DNA from: Halomonas sp. HL-93
Lineage (GTDB): Bacteria > Pseudomonadota > Gammaproteobacteria > Pseudomonadales > Halomonadaceae
Assembly (NCBI RefSeq): GCF_900086985.1
Contig: NZ_LT593974.1
Location: 3,162,001-3,226,000, forward strand
Reading direction: 5' to 3'
DNA: 64,000 nt
Both the position numbers and the translations under genes were made by a program. Under the pieces are notes generated by a model that was not told the DNA's origin, did no database searches, and was given only the letters and a program-made list of their open reading frames with translations. Below, in pieces: positions 18,679-27,382 of the stretch (position 1 is the first letter of the stretch; each line of letters begins with the position of its first letter).

Positions 18679-19725
18679 TTAAAATAGCGACAGTTGCTGT
18701 TCCTGGCTGTTTTCCGCCAGCCGGTAACCCACGCCCAACAGGCGCACGGGTCGCTCACCCCGCGCCCAGCCGACGTTCAGCAGCGTTTCGAACTGGGCAA
18801 GATTCGGGGCGGGGTCGGCGTGTTCCACGGTGGTCTGGGTGAAGTCGTTAAACTTCACTTTGACGATGAGCCCACGCACTGCCAGGGGCGGATCAAGCCT
18901 TGCGTAGCGGCGCTCAAGATCTTCAATCAAGGCTGGCAACTCACGGCGACAGGCCTCAAGGCTAGGCAAATCCTGGGCGTAGGTTTGCTCGGTGCTAACT
19001 GATTTACGCTCGCGGTGGGTTTTCACCGGGCGCTCATCGCGCCCCCAGCTAAGTTCATGCAGCCGCCGCCCGAAACGGCCAAAGTGCTCGACTAGCTCCG
19101 TGAGCGAGCGGGCACGCAAATCGGTGCAGGTATGAATATTAAGCCCTGCCATTTTCTCCGCCGTACGCGGGCCAACGCCGTGAATCTTTTTCACCGGCAA
19201 CTGTTGCACGAAAGTATCCACCTCATCCGGCGTGATGACACACAGACCGTCGGGCTTGTTCCAGTCGCTGGCGATTTTGGCCAGAAACTTATTAGGCGCG
19301 ACCCCCGCCGAGACGGTAATACCTATCTCGCGGCTGACCCGCTCACGGATCGCTTCGGCCATTAGCGTCGCGCTGCCGTGATGCAGCGTCACCTCTGAGA
19401 CATCCAGAAACGCCTCATCCAGGGAGAGCGGCTCGATAAGCTCTGTCACCTCGCGGTAGATGGCAAATACCTGCCGGGCCACCGCTTTGTATTTGGCCAT
19501 ATCGCCACGAATCAACGTCAAATGCGGGCAGCGTTTGAGCGCCTGAGCCATGGGCATCGCCGAGTGAATGCCGAACTCACGAGCGGGATAGTTGCAGGTG
19601 GCGACCACCCCACGCTGCTCGACACTGCCGCCTATCGCAATAGGAATATCGCGTAACGCCGGGTTATCGCGCATCTCCACCGCAGCGTAAAAACAGTCAC
19701 AGTCGCAGTGAATGATCTTGCGCAC
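18679..19725 (-). CDS. dinB: DNA polymerase IV
   Basis: A 348-residue Y-family translesion polymerase. The catalytic Asp residues are in HCDCDCFYAAVE (N-terminus) and SLDEAFLDVSE (about 102-112). Helix-hairpin-helix and little-finger domains follow, and the C-terminus QQLSLF is a beta-clamp binding motif. It extends mismatched or damaged primers with low fidelity. The start is GTG at 19725 with AAGGTGG upstream. The sequence TACACTGTAAAAAACCACAG just upstream on the minus side resembles half of an SOS box but I do not see a full LexA site. Confidence 0.94.
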   Translation of the reverse strand: MRKIIHCDCDCFYAAVEMRDNPALRDIPIAIGGSVEQRGVVATCNYPAREFGIHSAMPMAQALKRCPHLTLIRGDMAKYKAVARQVFAIYREVTELIEPLSLDEAFLDVSEVTLHHGSATLMAEAIRERVSREIGITVSAGVAPNKFLAKIASDWNKPDGLCVITPDEVDTFVQQLPVKKIHGVGPRTAEKMAGLNIHTCTDLRARSLTELVEHFGRFGRRLHELSWGRDERPVKTHRERKSVSTEQTYAQDLPSLEACRRELPALIEDLERRYARLDPPLAVRGLIVKVKFNDFTQTTVEHADPAPNLAQFETLLNVGWARGERPVRLLGVGYRLAENSQEQQLSLF

Positions 19726-19769
19726 TGGCCACCTTTATACACTGTAAAAAACCACAGCTTATCACAGCA

Positions 19770-21233
19770 TCATGTACCGCAGAACGTTCGCAGCACCTGC
19801 TCGTTTTCTGTTGCCGGTGCCGCTAAACGGCGCGCTTCAACAGAATCATCAAACGGTCGGGTTACGACCGCCAGCAGCGTATGGAATGGCGCAAAGTCGC
19901 CCTCGTAAGCGGCATTGATGGCTTCTTGAACGCGGTGGTTGCGGGGTATCACGATCGGGTTGGTGCGCTGCATAGCGGTCAGGCGGTCGGCGTTTTGGCT
20001 GGCCACCTGCGCCGCTTGCCACTGGCTTAACCACTCGCCTAGCCCATCGGGGTTTTCCGTTAGCGCCAAAAGCGCCTCATGGTGATTGTCACCCGAGGAC
20101 GCCGCATATTGGGTCAGCGCGTCAAAGGTGGCGGTCATGTCCATCCGGCCCTGGTGCATCTGGCTTTCCAGCCCTTCCATCAAGGTCTCGGCTTGATCGC
20201 TTCCAGCATCAAGGCCGAGCTTGTCCGCATGCAGCTGGCGCTGTTGCGCACTGAACAACGTATCGAAATAGCGGATGGCATCGGTGGCTTTTTCGACCAG
20301 CGCGTCACCCTCCCCCTGGATCAACGGCAGCAGCGTTTCGGCAAAGCGCGCCAGGTTCCACTGGGCAATTGCCGGTTGATTGGCAAATGCATAGCGGCGG
20401 CCTTGGTCGATGGAGCTATACACCTTTTGCGGATCGAACTGCTCCATAAAGGCGCAGGGGCCATAGTCGATGGTTTCCCCGGCAATGCTGCAGTTATCGG
20501 TATTCATCACCCCATGAATAAAGCCGACGCTCAGCCAGCGGGCAATCAATTCCGCCTGGCGAGCGACCACGGCTTCCAGCAGCGCGAGGTAAGGATCCTC
20601 CGCCGAGGCAGCATCCGGGTAGTGGCGTTCAATCACATGATCAGCGAGGGCCTTTAGCGCCGCTTCATCCTGGCGGGCGGCGATAAATTGAAACGTCCCC
20701 ACCCGGATATGGCTGCTGGCGACCCGGGTGAACACCGCGCCGGGCTCGGGCAACTGGCGCACTACACGCTCGCCGGTGGTGACCGCCGCCAACGCACGGG
20801 TGGTGGGGATACCCACGGCGGCCATGTATTCGCTAACCAGGTATTCACGCAGCACTGGCCCCAAGGGCGAGCGTCCATCGCCGCCGCGGGAAAACGGCGT
20901 ACGTCCGCTGCCTTTTAGCTGCACATCGCGGCGTTTGCCGTGCTGGTCGACGACTTCACCAAGCAGCAGCGCCCGGCCATCACCCAGTTGGGGCACAAAG
21001 TTGCCGAACTGGTGGCCCGCGTACCCCAGGGCTCCCGGCTTGGCACCGGGCAGTAATTGGTTACCGCTGAACCATTCGGCAAGCGTGGTGGCCTCTGGGA
21101 TGTCCTGGGCGCCCAGCTCGTGGGCGAGCGGCGCGTTAAAGGCAACCAGCTCAGGGCGCTCAACCGGCGTTGCCTGGCTGGCGACCCAGAGAGGTTCTGG
21201 TAAGGTGGCGTAGCGATGTTCAAATGACAGCAC
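19770..21233 (-). CDS. selO: Protein adenylyltransferase SelO (YdiU/UPF0061)
   Basis: A 487-residue pseudokinase-fold protein. The family motifs include GAKPGALGYAGHQFGNFVPQLGDGRA (about 60-86), RDVQLKGSGRTPFSRGGDGR (about 97-116) and GVMNTDNCSIAGETIDYGPCAF (about 239-260), which holds the catalytic Asp/Asn. SelO transfers AMP to Ser/Thr/Tyr of client proteins, linked to redox stress. The family's C-terminal Sec/Cys is present as Cys three residues from the end (FCGT), cysteine-encoded here. Start is GTG at 21233 with GGAG upstream. Confidence 0.94.
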   Translation of the reverse strand: MLSFEHRYATLPEPLWVASQATPVERPELVAFNAPLAHELGAQDIPEATTLAEWFSGNQLLPGAKPGALGYAGHQFGNFVPQLGDGRALLLGEVVDQHGKRRDVQLKGSGRTPFSRGGDGRSPLGPVLREYLVSEYMAAVGIPTTRALAAVTTGERVVRQLPEPGAVFTRVASSHIRVGTFQFIAARQDEAALKALADHVIERHYPDAASAEDPYLALLEAVVARQAELIARWLSVGFIHGVMNTDNCSIAGETIDYGPCAFMEQFDPQKVYSSIDQGRRYAFANQPAIAQWNLARFAETLLPLIQGEGDALVEKATDAIRYFDTLFSAQQRQLHADKLGLDAGSDQAETLMEGLESQMHQGRMDMTATFDALTQYAASSGDNHHEALLALTENPDGLGEWLSQWQAAQVASQNADRLTAMQRTNPIVIPRNHRVQEAINAAYEGDFAPFHTLLAVVTRPFDDSVEARRLAAPATENEQVLRTFCGT

Positions 21234-21419
21234 GACTAACTCCGCGTCTATTGGCTGTGGACTGCTAATACCCTAGCATTTTACTCAAGTAAACGCCGAG
21301 ACAAAGCTTCCCAAGCAAACCAGGTGTTGCACTTGATCCAGGAAGCGTGTCCATTGCTTACCGGGGATAATAATCTGCGCGCCCTTGCTGGGCTTGAGGG
21401 TGTTGATATAAGAGGCACA

Positions 21420-22277
21420 CTAGCGCTCACGCAGACAGCGTACCGCCTCCTCCAGCACCGGCGTTAACGGCGCACGCCACTGGTGGGTGAGCAGCGCGTC
21501 GGCGCGGGTGACGCCTAACGACAGCGACGCCACCGGCAAGCCCATGGCATGGGCCTCGCGGCAAAATCGATAACCCGAATAGACCATCAACGAGGTTCCC
21601 ACGGCCAGCACCGCCTCGGCGCTTTGCAAGCCTGCCTGAGCGGCGAGCCGTCTTGCTGGGGGAACAACGTCGCCGTAATACACCACGTCCGGCTTGAGGA
21701 TGCCGTCGCACCGCGGGCAGTCGAATATCTTGAAAGATGAAAAATCGGCTTCCAGGTCGGCGTCACCATCCGGGGCATGGCCCGCATCCAGGGCGGCAAA
21801 ACGTGGGTTCAGCTGCGCCATTTCGCTGTGCATGGCGTGGCGCATCATGTGATATCCGCAGTCCATACAGCTGACCGTATCGGCCCGGCCGTGCAGGTCG
21901 ATCACTCGTTTAGACCCCGCCCGCTGATGCAGGCGGTCCACGTTTTGGGTAACCAATAGCTGTACGTAGCCCATGCTCTCAAGCGCCGCTAGCGCCCGAT
22001 GGGCACCGCTGATCTGCGCCTCGCGCAGCGCCTTAAAGCCCACCAGCGCCCGCGCCCAGTAGCGCTTGCGCACCGCATGAGACGCCATGAAGTCGCCGTG
22101 CTGCACAGGGGGCGAGCGTTTCCACTGGCCTTGTGCATCGCGATAGTCGGGGATACCGCTGTCGGTGCTGACGCCCGCGCCGGTGAGTATCCAAAGCTTT
22201 GGGTAGCGCGTAATGAAAGCGGCCAGTTCCTCGCCTGCCTGGGCTACGCTATTGGTAATTTCCACTGCCTGCGTCAA
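21420..22277 (-). CDS. Sir2 family NAD-dependent protein deacylase
   Basis: About 285 residues (up to 291 if the TTG at 22295 is used; I prefer TTG 22277 preceded by AGAGGTG). It has GAGVSTDSGIPDYRD for NAD binding, TQNVDRLHQRAG, and the catalytic His in DLHGRAD. The zinc site has a first pair CMDC and a second pair CPRC, followed by KPDVVYYGD. It is a sirtuin of the SIRT4-like class II, so its acyl specificity is uncertain. An in-frame open stretch continues about 43 codons past the TAG stop (see findings). Divergent from the UbiH-like gene. Confidence 0.9.
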   Translation of the reverse strand: MTQAVEITNSVAQAGEELAAFITRYPKLWILTGAGVSTDSGIPDYRDAQGQWKRSPPVQHGDFMASHAVRKRYWARALVGFKALREAQISGAHRALAALESMGYVQLLVTQNVDRLHQRAGSKRVIDLHGRADTVSCMDCGYHMMRHAMHSEMAQLNPRFAALDAGHAPDGDADLEADFSSFKIFDCPRCDGILKPDVVYYGDVVPPARRLAAQAGLQSAEAVLAVGTSLMVYSGYRFCREAHAMGLPVASLSLGVTRADALLTHQWRAPLTPVLEEAVRCLRER

Positions 22278-22373
22278 ATGTTCACCTCTAGGCAATTTCG
22301 CTCTCGCTAGACGATACTGTATGACAACGACGGCGCCTACTATGTGCCAGGCATTTTATCCGAGGAGCAACGT

Positions 22374-23570
22374 ATGCAAGAGTCTAATCAAGGGACGATG
22401 CAGCATCATCATGATGTGATTATTGTCGGCGGCGGCATGGTCGGGGCCGCGTTGGCGGCCCGCCTGGGCAATGCAGGCAAATCGGTCGGGCTCGTTGAGC
22501 AAGGCGATGCACCAGCAAAGCCCGAAGGCGACTACGACCTGCGCATCTCATCGCTCAATGCGCGATCATTGGCGTTTATCAACGCCAGCGGCACGCAACT
22601 GCCCGAAGAGCGCAGTTGCCCCTTCCGGCATATCGATGTGGCCAATCAGGATGGCACCGGCCATTCGCTGTTTTCCGCGGCCGACAGTGGCATGGACGAC
22701 TTCGGTATTTTCGTTGAAAACCGCACGCTGCAGTACGCGCTTTGGCAGCGCTTGGCCGAGCTCCCCGGCGTCACCTGCTATACCCAGTGCGCACCGCTGA
22801 GCACCCTGGCCACGGGCAATGCGCGCATGCTTGAGCTGGATAACGGCCAGACGCTAACCGCCGCGCTGATCGTCGGCGCCGACGGCGCAAGCTCCACGTT
22901 ACGCGAGCTAGCCAGCATTGGCGTGACTCATTACGACTACCATCAGCGGGCGATGATCATTAACGTGGAAACCGAACTGCCCCAGCAGGACGTAAGCTGG
23001 CAGGTGTTTACCCCCACCGGCCCGCTGGCCATGCTACCGTTGCCCGGGCAGCGGGCGTCGCTTGTGTGGTACGACAACGACGAGGCCACCAAAGCGCGGG
23101 AGCTGCTGGACGATGAGGCGCTCAAAACAGCCATTGAAGACGCCTTCCCCGAACGACTGGGCAAGCTTACCCGCGTCGTGGCACGCGCCAGCTTCCCCAT
23201 CAAGCGCCAGCACGCCAAACGCTATATCGGTAAACGTCTGGCGCTGATTGGCGACGCCGCCCACGTGGTGCACCCGCTGGCGGGGCAGGGGCTGAACATC
23301 GGCCTGCACGACGCCGACACTCTGGCCGAGATTATCATCCAAGGCCGCGACCCCGGCGACTACCTCAACCTGCTGCGCTTTGAGTGCCAGCGCCGCGCAG
23401 CTAACCAAGCGATGATCGCCGCCACCGACAGCTTCCACCACCTGTTTACCGGCGCCAAACCGCTACGCCAGTTGGGCGATCTCAGCCTGCATATCGCCGA
23501 ACGCATTCCGTTCGCCAAACGCATGATGATGCAGCAGGCGAATGGGCTGAACCCGTTTAAACGGCGCTAG
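22374..23570 (+). CDS. UbiH/UbiI/UbiF-family FAD-dependent ubiquinone-biosynthesis hydroxylase
   Basis: A 398-residue class A flavoprotein monooxygenase. It has the N-terminal dinucleotide motif VIIVGGGMVGAALAARLG (from about residue 14), the DG motif in VGADGASSTLRELA near 165, and GDAAHVVHPLAGQGLNIGLHDA near 290, the signature of the UbiH/COQ6 family. It hydroxylates the ring of an octaprenyl-phenol intermediate of ubiquinone. Which position it modifies cannot be read reliably. The frame extends to 22344, but the ATG at 22374 has CGAGGAG. The gene stands alone, apart from the usual ubiH-visC operon, so it may be the UbiF-type third hydroxylase. Confidence 0.88.
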   Translation: MQESNQGTMQHHHDVIIVGGGMVGAALAARLGNAGKSVGLVEQGDAPAKPEGDYDLRISSLNARSLAFINASGTQLPEERSCPFRHIDVANQDGTGHSLFSAADSGMDDFGIFVENRTLQYALWQRLAELPGVTCYTQCAPLSTLATGNARMLELDNGQTLTAALIVGADGASSTLRELASIGVTHYDYHQRAMIINVETELPQQDVSWQVFTPTGPLAMLPLPGQRASLVWYDNDEATKARELLDDEALKTAIEDAFPERLGKLTRVVARASFPIKRQHAKRYIGKRLALIGDAAHVVHPLAGQGLNIGLHDADTLAEIIIQGRDPGDYLNLLRFECQRRAANQAMIAATDSFHHLFTGAKPLRQLGDLSLHIAERIPFAKRMMMQQANGLNPFKRR

Positions 23571-23679
23571 ATGTGATATGAGCAACGATGTTTCGCTGAT
23601 GACCAAGCCCAGCGGTTCAGCTTGGCCTCATCACATGAAGTAGCCCAGACTGAAAAAGCGCCTGCCCCGTTGCATGCCT

Positions 23680-24585
23680 TTATGCTTTCAGGTGGTTATC
23701 CAGAAACTCACGAATCACCGGGATAATCACATCGCCATGGGTCTCCAGGGCAAAGTGCCCCGTGTCGTAAAAGCGAATATCCGCCTGAGGAATATCCCGC
23801 TTCCAGGCTTCAGCACCCGGCGGCAGAAAGAACGGATCATGCTTGCCCCACACGGCGAGCAACGGAGGCTGATGCGCCCGAAAATAGGCCTGAAATTCGG
23901 GATACTTGGCCACGTTGGTGGCGTAGTCCAATAATAAATCGAGCTGAATATCCGCCATCCCAGGCTGAGAGATCTTCGCCCCTTCCAACGTATAGGCATC
24001 CGGTGCTACAGCACTTGTGTCGCTTACTCCCTCCACGTACTGCCATTTGATGGACGCCGGCGTCGGAAAGTCGCTAAGCGCATCACGATTCGTCTTTGAA
24101 GGGTCGTTCCAATACGTCTGAATAGGCGCCCAGCCTTGCGAAAGCCCCTCCTCATACGTATTGCCGTTTTGCGAAATGATCGCGGTGATTTTTGACGGGT
24201 GAGCCAGCGCCAAACGCCAGCCAACAGGTGCACCATAGTCGTGAACGGCAATGGCGTAGCGATCAAGCCCCAATTGCTCAGTAAATTGATCGGTCGTCTT
24301 CGTCAGGTTGGCAAAGGTGTAGTCATACTCACCACGCGCCGGTGATTGGGTAAAGCCAAACGCCGGCAAATCCGGTGCCACGACGTGATAGCCATCGGCA
24401 AGCGCCTCAATCACATCGCGCCACATATATGACGAGGCAGCAAAGCCGTGCAGCAGCAGCACCGTCGGTGCGTTCGGATCACCCGCTTCACGATAGAAAA
24501 CGTCCACATCGCCCACTTTCTCGAAACGATAGCGAACCTGCCGCGTGGTTGATCCAGAAGCCAGAGCTGTATTTTCAGATGTCAT
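23680..24585 (-). CDS. Alpha/beta hydrolase of the haloalkane dehalogenase/epoxide hydrolase type
   Basis: A 301-residue alpha/beta hydrolase. The nucleophile is Asp in AVHDYGAPVGW instead of Ser, which places it with dehalogenases and epoxide hydrolases. The oxyanion loop is LLHGFAASSYMW and the catalytic His is in DTGHFALETHGD. The substrate is unknown. The frame opens at TTG 24591, but ATG 24585 has AAGGAG seven bases upstream. It is divergent from the CGNR regulator across a symmetrical four-half-site operator, so I infer that this regulator controls it. Confidence 0.87.
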   Translation of the reverse strand: MTSENTALASGSTTRQVRYRFEKVGDVDVFYREAGDPNAPTVLLLHGFAASSYMWRDVIEALADGYHVVAPDLPAFGFTQSPARGEYDYTFANLTKTTDQFTEQLGLDRYAIAVHDYGAPVGWRLALAHPSKITAIISQNGNTYEEGLSQGWAPIQTYWNDPSKTNRDALSDFPTPASIKWQYVEGVSDTSAVAPDAYTLEGAKISQPGMADIQLDLLLDYATNVAKYPEFQAYFRAHQPPLLAVWGKHDPFFLPPGAEAWKRDIPQADIRFYDTGHFALETHGDVIIPVIREFLDNHLKA

Positions 24586-24599
24586 CGACAATCTCCTTA

Positions 24600-24672
24600 G
24601 TAACCATTAATAAACACTTTTGAAGGTTACGAATAACTGTAGTAACCTGTCAAGTATATTTTTAAAGGTTAC
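24600..24672. promoter_or_regulatory. Symmetrical operator with four GTAACC/GGTTAC half-sites
   Basis: Four half-sites lie between the hydrolase and CGNR regulator genes: GTAACC 24600-24605, GGTTAC 24625-24630, GTAACC 24642-24647, GGTTAC 24667-24672. The gaps are 19, 11 and 19 bases, so the whole 73-bp block is a near-palindrome centred at about 24636. The inner pair extends to AGGTTAC/GTAACCT. The outer copies sit next to the ribosome sites of the two divergent genes. Autoregulation by the CGNR protein is inferred. Confidence 0.65.
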
Positions 24673-24677
24673 CCAAC

Positions 24678-25250
24678 ATGTCATCTAAAATTTCGCCTCC
24701 GTTTATCGCAAGCAATCTCGCTCTCGATTTCATCAACACACAATTTGGCATGGGGGAAGAACGCCAGGAATGCCTGGATGAAGACAGCAGCGTCGTTGCA
24801 TGGCTTCAACAGGCGGGAGCACTAACGAACGGTTGTGAAACGCCACCGGCGGGGTTAGCCCAACTGGCTCGGGAATTGCGCGACAACATGCGCGATCTCC
24901 TCATCTCGGCCCAACAGGGACGGGCCGCAGACCCCACATTGATGAATCGCGTACTGGAACGGGGTTGCCACTTAGAGAAAATTGAATGGCAGCCAACAGA
25001 GGCGGTGTTTCAGAAAAAAATCGAAAAGCGCAACATGGAAAGCGAGAGCCTGTTACAGCCTGTCGCAGCGTCGTTGGTGCAGTTGCTTACCGAGGAAGAC
25101 CTGCAACTCGTCAAACAGTGTGAAGCCTCGGACTGCGTTCTACTGTTTCACGATCAAACAAAATCTCACCGTCGCCGTTGGTGCAGCATGGCCGCTTGCG
25201 GCAACAGGATGAAAGCGGCCGCACACCGTGCCAGGAAAAAAACGGGGTAG
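24678..25250 (+). CDS. ABATE/CGNR zinc-finger transcriptional regulator
   Basis: A 190-residue protein. The N-terminal ABATE domain begins NLALDFINTQ, and the C-terminal CGNR zinc finger has CEASDC (about residues 146-151) and CSMAACGNR (about 169-177) with a basic tail. These regulators are usually local and bind DNA through the finger. Its position across from the hydrolase gene, with a four-half-site operator between, fits control of that gene and of itself. The lipoprotein gene follows 36 bp later on the same strand. Confidence 0.87.
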   Translation: MSSKISPPFIASNLALDFINTQFGMGEERQECLDEDSSVVAWLQQAGALTNGCETPPAGLAQLARELRDNMRDLLISAQQGRAADPTLMNRVLERGCHLEKIEWQPTEAVFQKKIEKRNMESESLLQPVAASLVQLLTEEDLQLVKQCEASDCVLLFHDQTKSHRRRWCSMAACGNRMKAAAHRARKKTG

Positions 25251-25286
25251 TAAGCTTTAGGTGATATCCATTAGGTGACACTCGAC

Positions 25287-25709
25287 ATGATCAAAATAGC
25301 GTTAGCTCTGAGCACCCTGATACTGATCAGCGGTTGTGCTCACGATAGCAATACCGAAACCTCCGACGTGACCGAGTCAGGCACAGCAACCGAACAAAGC
25401 GCGTCCCACCATCAGATGACCGATCAATGGGTCGGCCGATGGACTGGCGTAGAAGGGTTATTCCTGGAAATCAGCAAGGACGAGTCGGCAGGCGCAGGTC
25501 ATTATCGACTTCACATGCGCTACGGCCTGGATGCTGACCAAATCGGCACCTTCGAAGGGCAAGCAACAGCCGAAGGCATTCGCTTCAACCGTGGGGACGG
25601 CCCACAGTTGCTCCGCGCGGGTGACGGCGAAGCCACCGGCATGAAGTGGCTAATGGAAAAGGAAGATTGCCTGATAGTCAGAACAGGTGAAGGCTATTGC
25701 CGAGACTGA
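25287..25709 (+). CDS. Small lipoprotein of unknown function
   Basis: A 140-residue protein with a lipoprotein signal peptide: a hydrophobic helix followed by the lipobox LISGC (lipidated Cys about residue 17). A Ser/Thr/Glu-rich linker and a compact beta-rich domain with the WVGRWTGVEGLFLEI motif follow, as seen in small lipid-anchored proteins of unknown role. Two Cys near the C-terminus (EDCLIV and YCRD) might form a disulfide. The frame opens at GTG 25275, but ATG 25287 gives the better signal peptide. No function is proposed. Confidence 0.72.
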   Translation: MIKIALALSTLILISGCAHDSNTETSDVTESGTATEQSASHHQMTDQWVGRWTGVEGLFLEISKDESAGAGHYRLHMRYGLDADQIGTFEGQATAEGIRFNRGDGPQLLRAGDGEATGMKWLMEKEDCLIVRTGEGYCRD

Positions 25710-25750
25710 TCTGCCCGATGGTCTTTCAATGAGCGGCGCGATGTAATCAG

Positions 25751-25802
25751 CTATTCGCCTGCCACTTCAGAAAAGTGGCCCGCTTTATCCAGTGTGAATT
25801 CG
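25751..25802 (-). pseudogene. Remnant of an RNase Z gene 3' end (last ~16 codons)
   Basis: Read on the minus strand this 52-bp piece encodes EFTLDKAGHFSEVAGE plus a TAG stop. It matches the tail of the second remnant at 32382-32433 at 43 of 52 positions by my alignment (encoding GYTLDKTGRFSKVVGE), but is quite unlike the tail of the intact rnz gene at 26174. Sequence to the right (25803-26010) shows no more RNase Z similarity and no other gene that I can support. It looks like a scar of a former rnz copy. Confidence 0.6.
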
Positions 25803-26014
25803 TTCAAGAGGCGCTGAAGCACGTCGGTTGGGAGTGTTGGCAACGGCAGTCGGTTTATTTAATCGCTCTGTGCGCTAGCCAACAGACCATCCGACGCCAG
25901 CCACCTACGCTGACGATAATGAGGTAATGGACCAACCTCAAAAGGAAGCCATATCGTGCGCAACACGGAAGGTAGCGCAACTGCGATTCGGGCTTATGAA
26001 AAGGAGTATTAAAA

Positions 26015-26089
26015 ATGAACAACATCGTCTATATCATCGGGGCAATCGTTATTGTCGTAGCGATTCTTTCGTTTCTTGGTTTGCGCTAG
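26015..26089 (+). CDS. 24-residue hydrophobic membrane micropeptide
   Basis: ATG at 26015 with an excellent ribosome site AAAGGAG (26000-26006), 24 codons and a TAG. The product starts MNNIVYIIG, is almost wholly hydrophobic (Ile/Val/Leu) and ends FLGLR, so it forms a single membrane helix. I recall similar one-helix peptides of about this size annotated as hypothetical in gammaproteobacteria. Function unknown. It stands alone between the rnz remnant and the intact rnz gene, which is on the other strand. Confidence 0.6.
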   Translation: MNNIVYIIGAIVIVVAILSFLGLR

Positions 26090-26173
26090 CACGTCGCAAA
26101 CATATAGTTTTTATAAAGATTTACCCAAAGCCTGCGGCTGTTAACCACTCGCAGGCGTTTACGTGCCCTGGCG

Positions 26174-27130
26174 TTATTCCACTTCAGTGACATCGCCTAA
26201 CTTGCTTAGGGTGAGTTCGAGAAAATCCCGCGCTAAGTAAAGCGTCCCCGAATAGACGCTTTGGGCCTCCTTTCGGATATCCTCAATGGAAGGCGACGCA
26301 TGGGGGTTGGGCTGGTAACGGGGGCTAAAGTGCGTCAGCACCAGGTTGGGGAGCTGTACCGATTCGGCAAACGCGGCGACCTGCTTGGCGTAGCTATGCC
26401 CGAAGTCACGCGCCTTTTCGTCCATGGTTTCAGTGTAGGTGGCTTCATGCACCAATACCTGCGCCCCCGCGCACGCCTCAGACAACAAGTCGGGCTGGTC
26501 ATTGTCCCCGGCGATCACGACTTTTCTGGGCTTGTGTTTAGAAATCAGGAAGTCACTACTTTTTAACCGCTCGCCCGCAAATTCAATATCCGTCCCTTGC
26601 TTCAACTGCCCCCATAAAGGCCCTCTCGGAATCCCCTTTTGCGCTAGCTTATCCACATCCAGAGCAGACTCGACCTTTCTCTCCGTAAACCCATAGGCAT
26701 AGGACGACGCCCGGTGTGAAAGCCTGTAGGTGGTAACCGTGATGCGCTCAAACTCGACGTTTGGCAGCTCATCGGAGACGACAAATTTCACATCGAAGGG
26801 TAACGATAGCTGGGTGGCCTCAAAGGTGGCATCCAGCCATGCTTTTATACCTGTGGGCGCCACAATGGTCAGCGGCGCTTCCCGGCCGCTCATGGCCGCA
26901 CTCGCCAGTAGGCCCGGCAGCCCATAGCAGTGGTCGCCGTGCACATGGGTAATCAATATGGCTTTCAATGCATTCAGCGACAGCTTGGTGTTCAATACCT
27001 GATGCTGGGTCCCCTCACCGCAATCGATCAGGTACCAGCCCTTCCCCTTGCTCTCTCGCAACGCGACCCCGAAGACGTTTCTACTTTTGGTGGGTACGCC
27101 AGCGGAGGTGCCGAGGAATAGTAAATTCAT
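26174..27130 (-). CDS. rnz: Ribonuclease Z
   Basis: A 318-residue metallo-beta-lactamase-fold nuclease. The zinc motif is HVHGDHCYG (about 63-71). Further ligands are expected in the GHSYAKQ and LTHFSPRY segments. The N-terminus FLGTSAGVPTKSRN is typical of the ElaC group, with the usual exosite region. It trims tRNA 3' trailers, and in bacteria encoding CCA in tRNA genes may serve general RNA decay. The C-terminal 15 residues differ from the two rnz remnants nearby, and base composition is lower in GC than the flanks. This copy may therefore have been acquired and replaced an older gene. Confidence 0.93.
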   Translation of the reverse strand: MNLLFLGTSAGVPTKSRNVFGVALRESKGKGWYLIDCGEGTQHQVLNTKLSLNALKAILITHVHGDHCYGLPGLLASAAMSGREAPLTIVAPTGIKAWLDATFEATQLSLPFDVKFVVSDELPNVEFERITVTTYRLSHRASSYAYGFTERKVESALDVDKLAQKGIPRGPLWGQLKQGTDIEFAGERLKSSDFLISKHKPRKVVIAGDNDQPDLLSEACAGAQVLVHEATYTETMDEKARDFGHSYAKQVAAFAESVQLPNLVLTHFSPRYQPNPHASPSIEDIRKEAQSVYSGTLYLARDFLELTLSKLGDVTEVE

Positions 27131-27382
27131 ATCGCGTCAGTGCTCTCTCTTATGTACTTCCTTTAGAGCTAAGGCATCGGATTGCCAGCCAGCTAAATTT
27201 AAACAGTAGTGCTTTTACGATGCTCATTAGGCATATATTCATGCAGTTAGGGCCTACCTGCATTCGGCAAGCTCGACTGCCGCCAATGGTTAGATGCTTA
27301 TTTTCCTCACCCAATTTTGGCGTGTTGTAATACCGATCTGCTACGCGCCCTCCCCAGAATTACATACGAGATAGTGATCACG

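Noticed and set aside
19726..19769. LexA/SOS box upstream of dinB
   Set aside because: Only one CTGT half with an A-rich centre is visible; a full CTGT-N8-ACAG palindrome is not clearly present.
23571..23679. Long imperfect hairpin after the UbiH-like gene (ATGTGAT...ATCACAT with an inner AAGC/GCTT arm)
   Set aside because: It lacks a T run and has mismatches, so I cannot call it a terminator or regulatory element.
25927..26190. 87-codon plus-strand frame
   Set aside because: The product has no recognisable pattern, overlaps the rnz 3' end, and covers the better-supported 24-codon gene at 26015 in another frame.
27181..27310. GTTAGAT at 27289-27295 as a further attC core
   Set aside because: No partner core, no hairpin and no GGCG block next to it; a single 7-base match is expected by chance.
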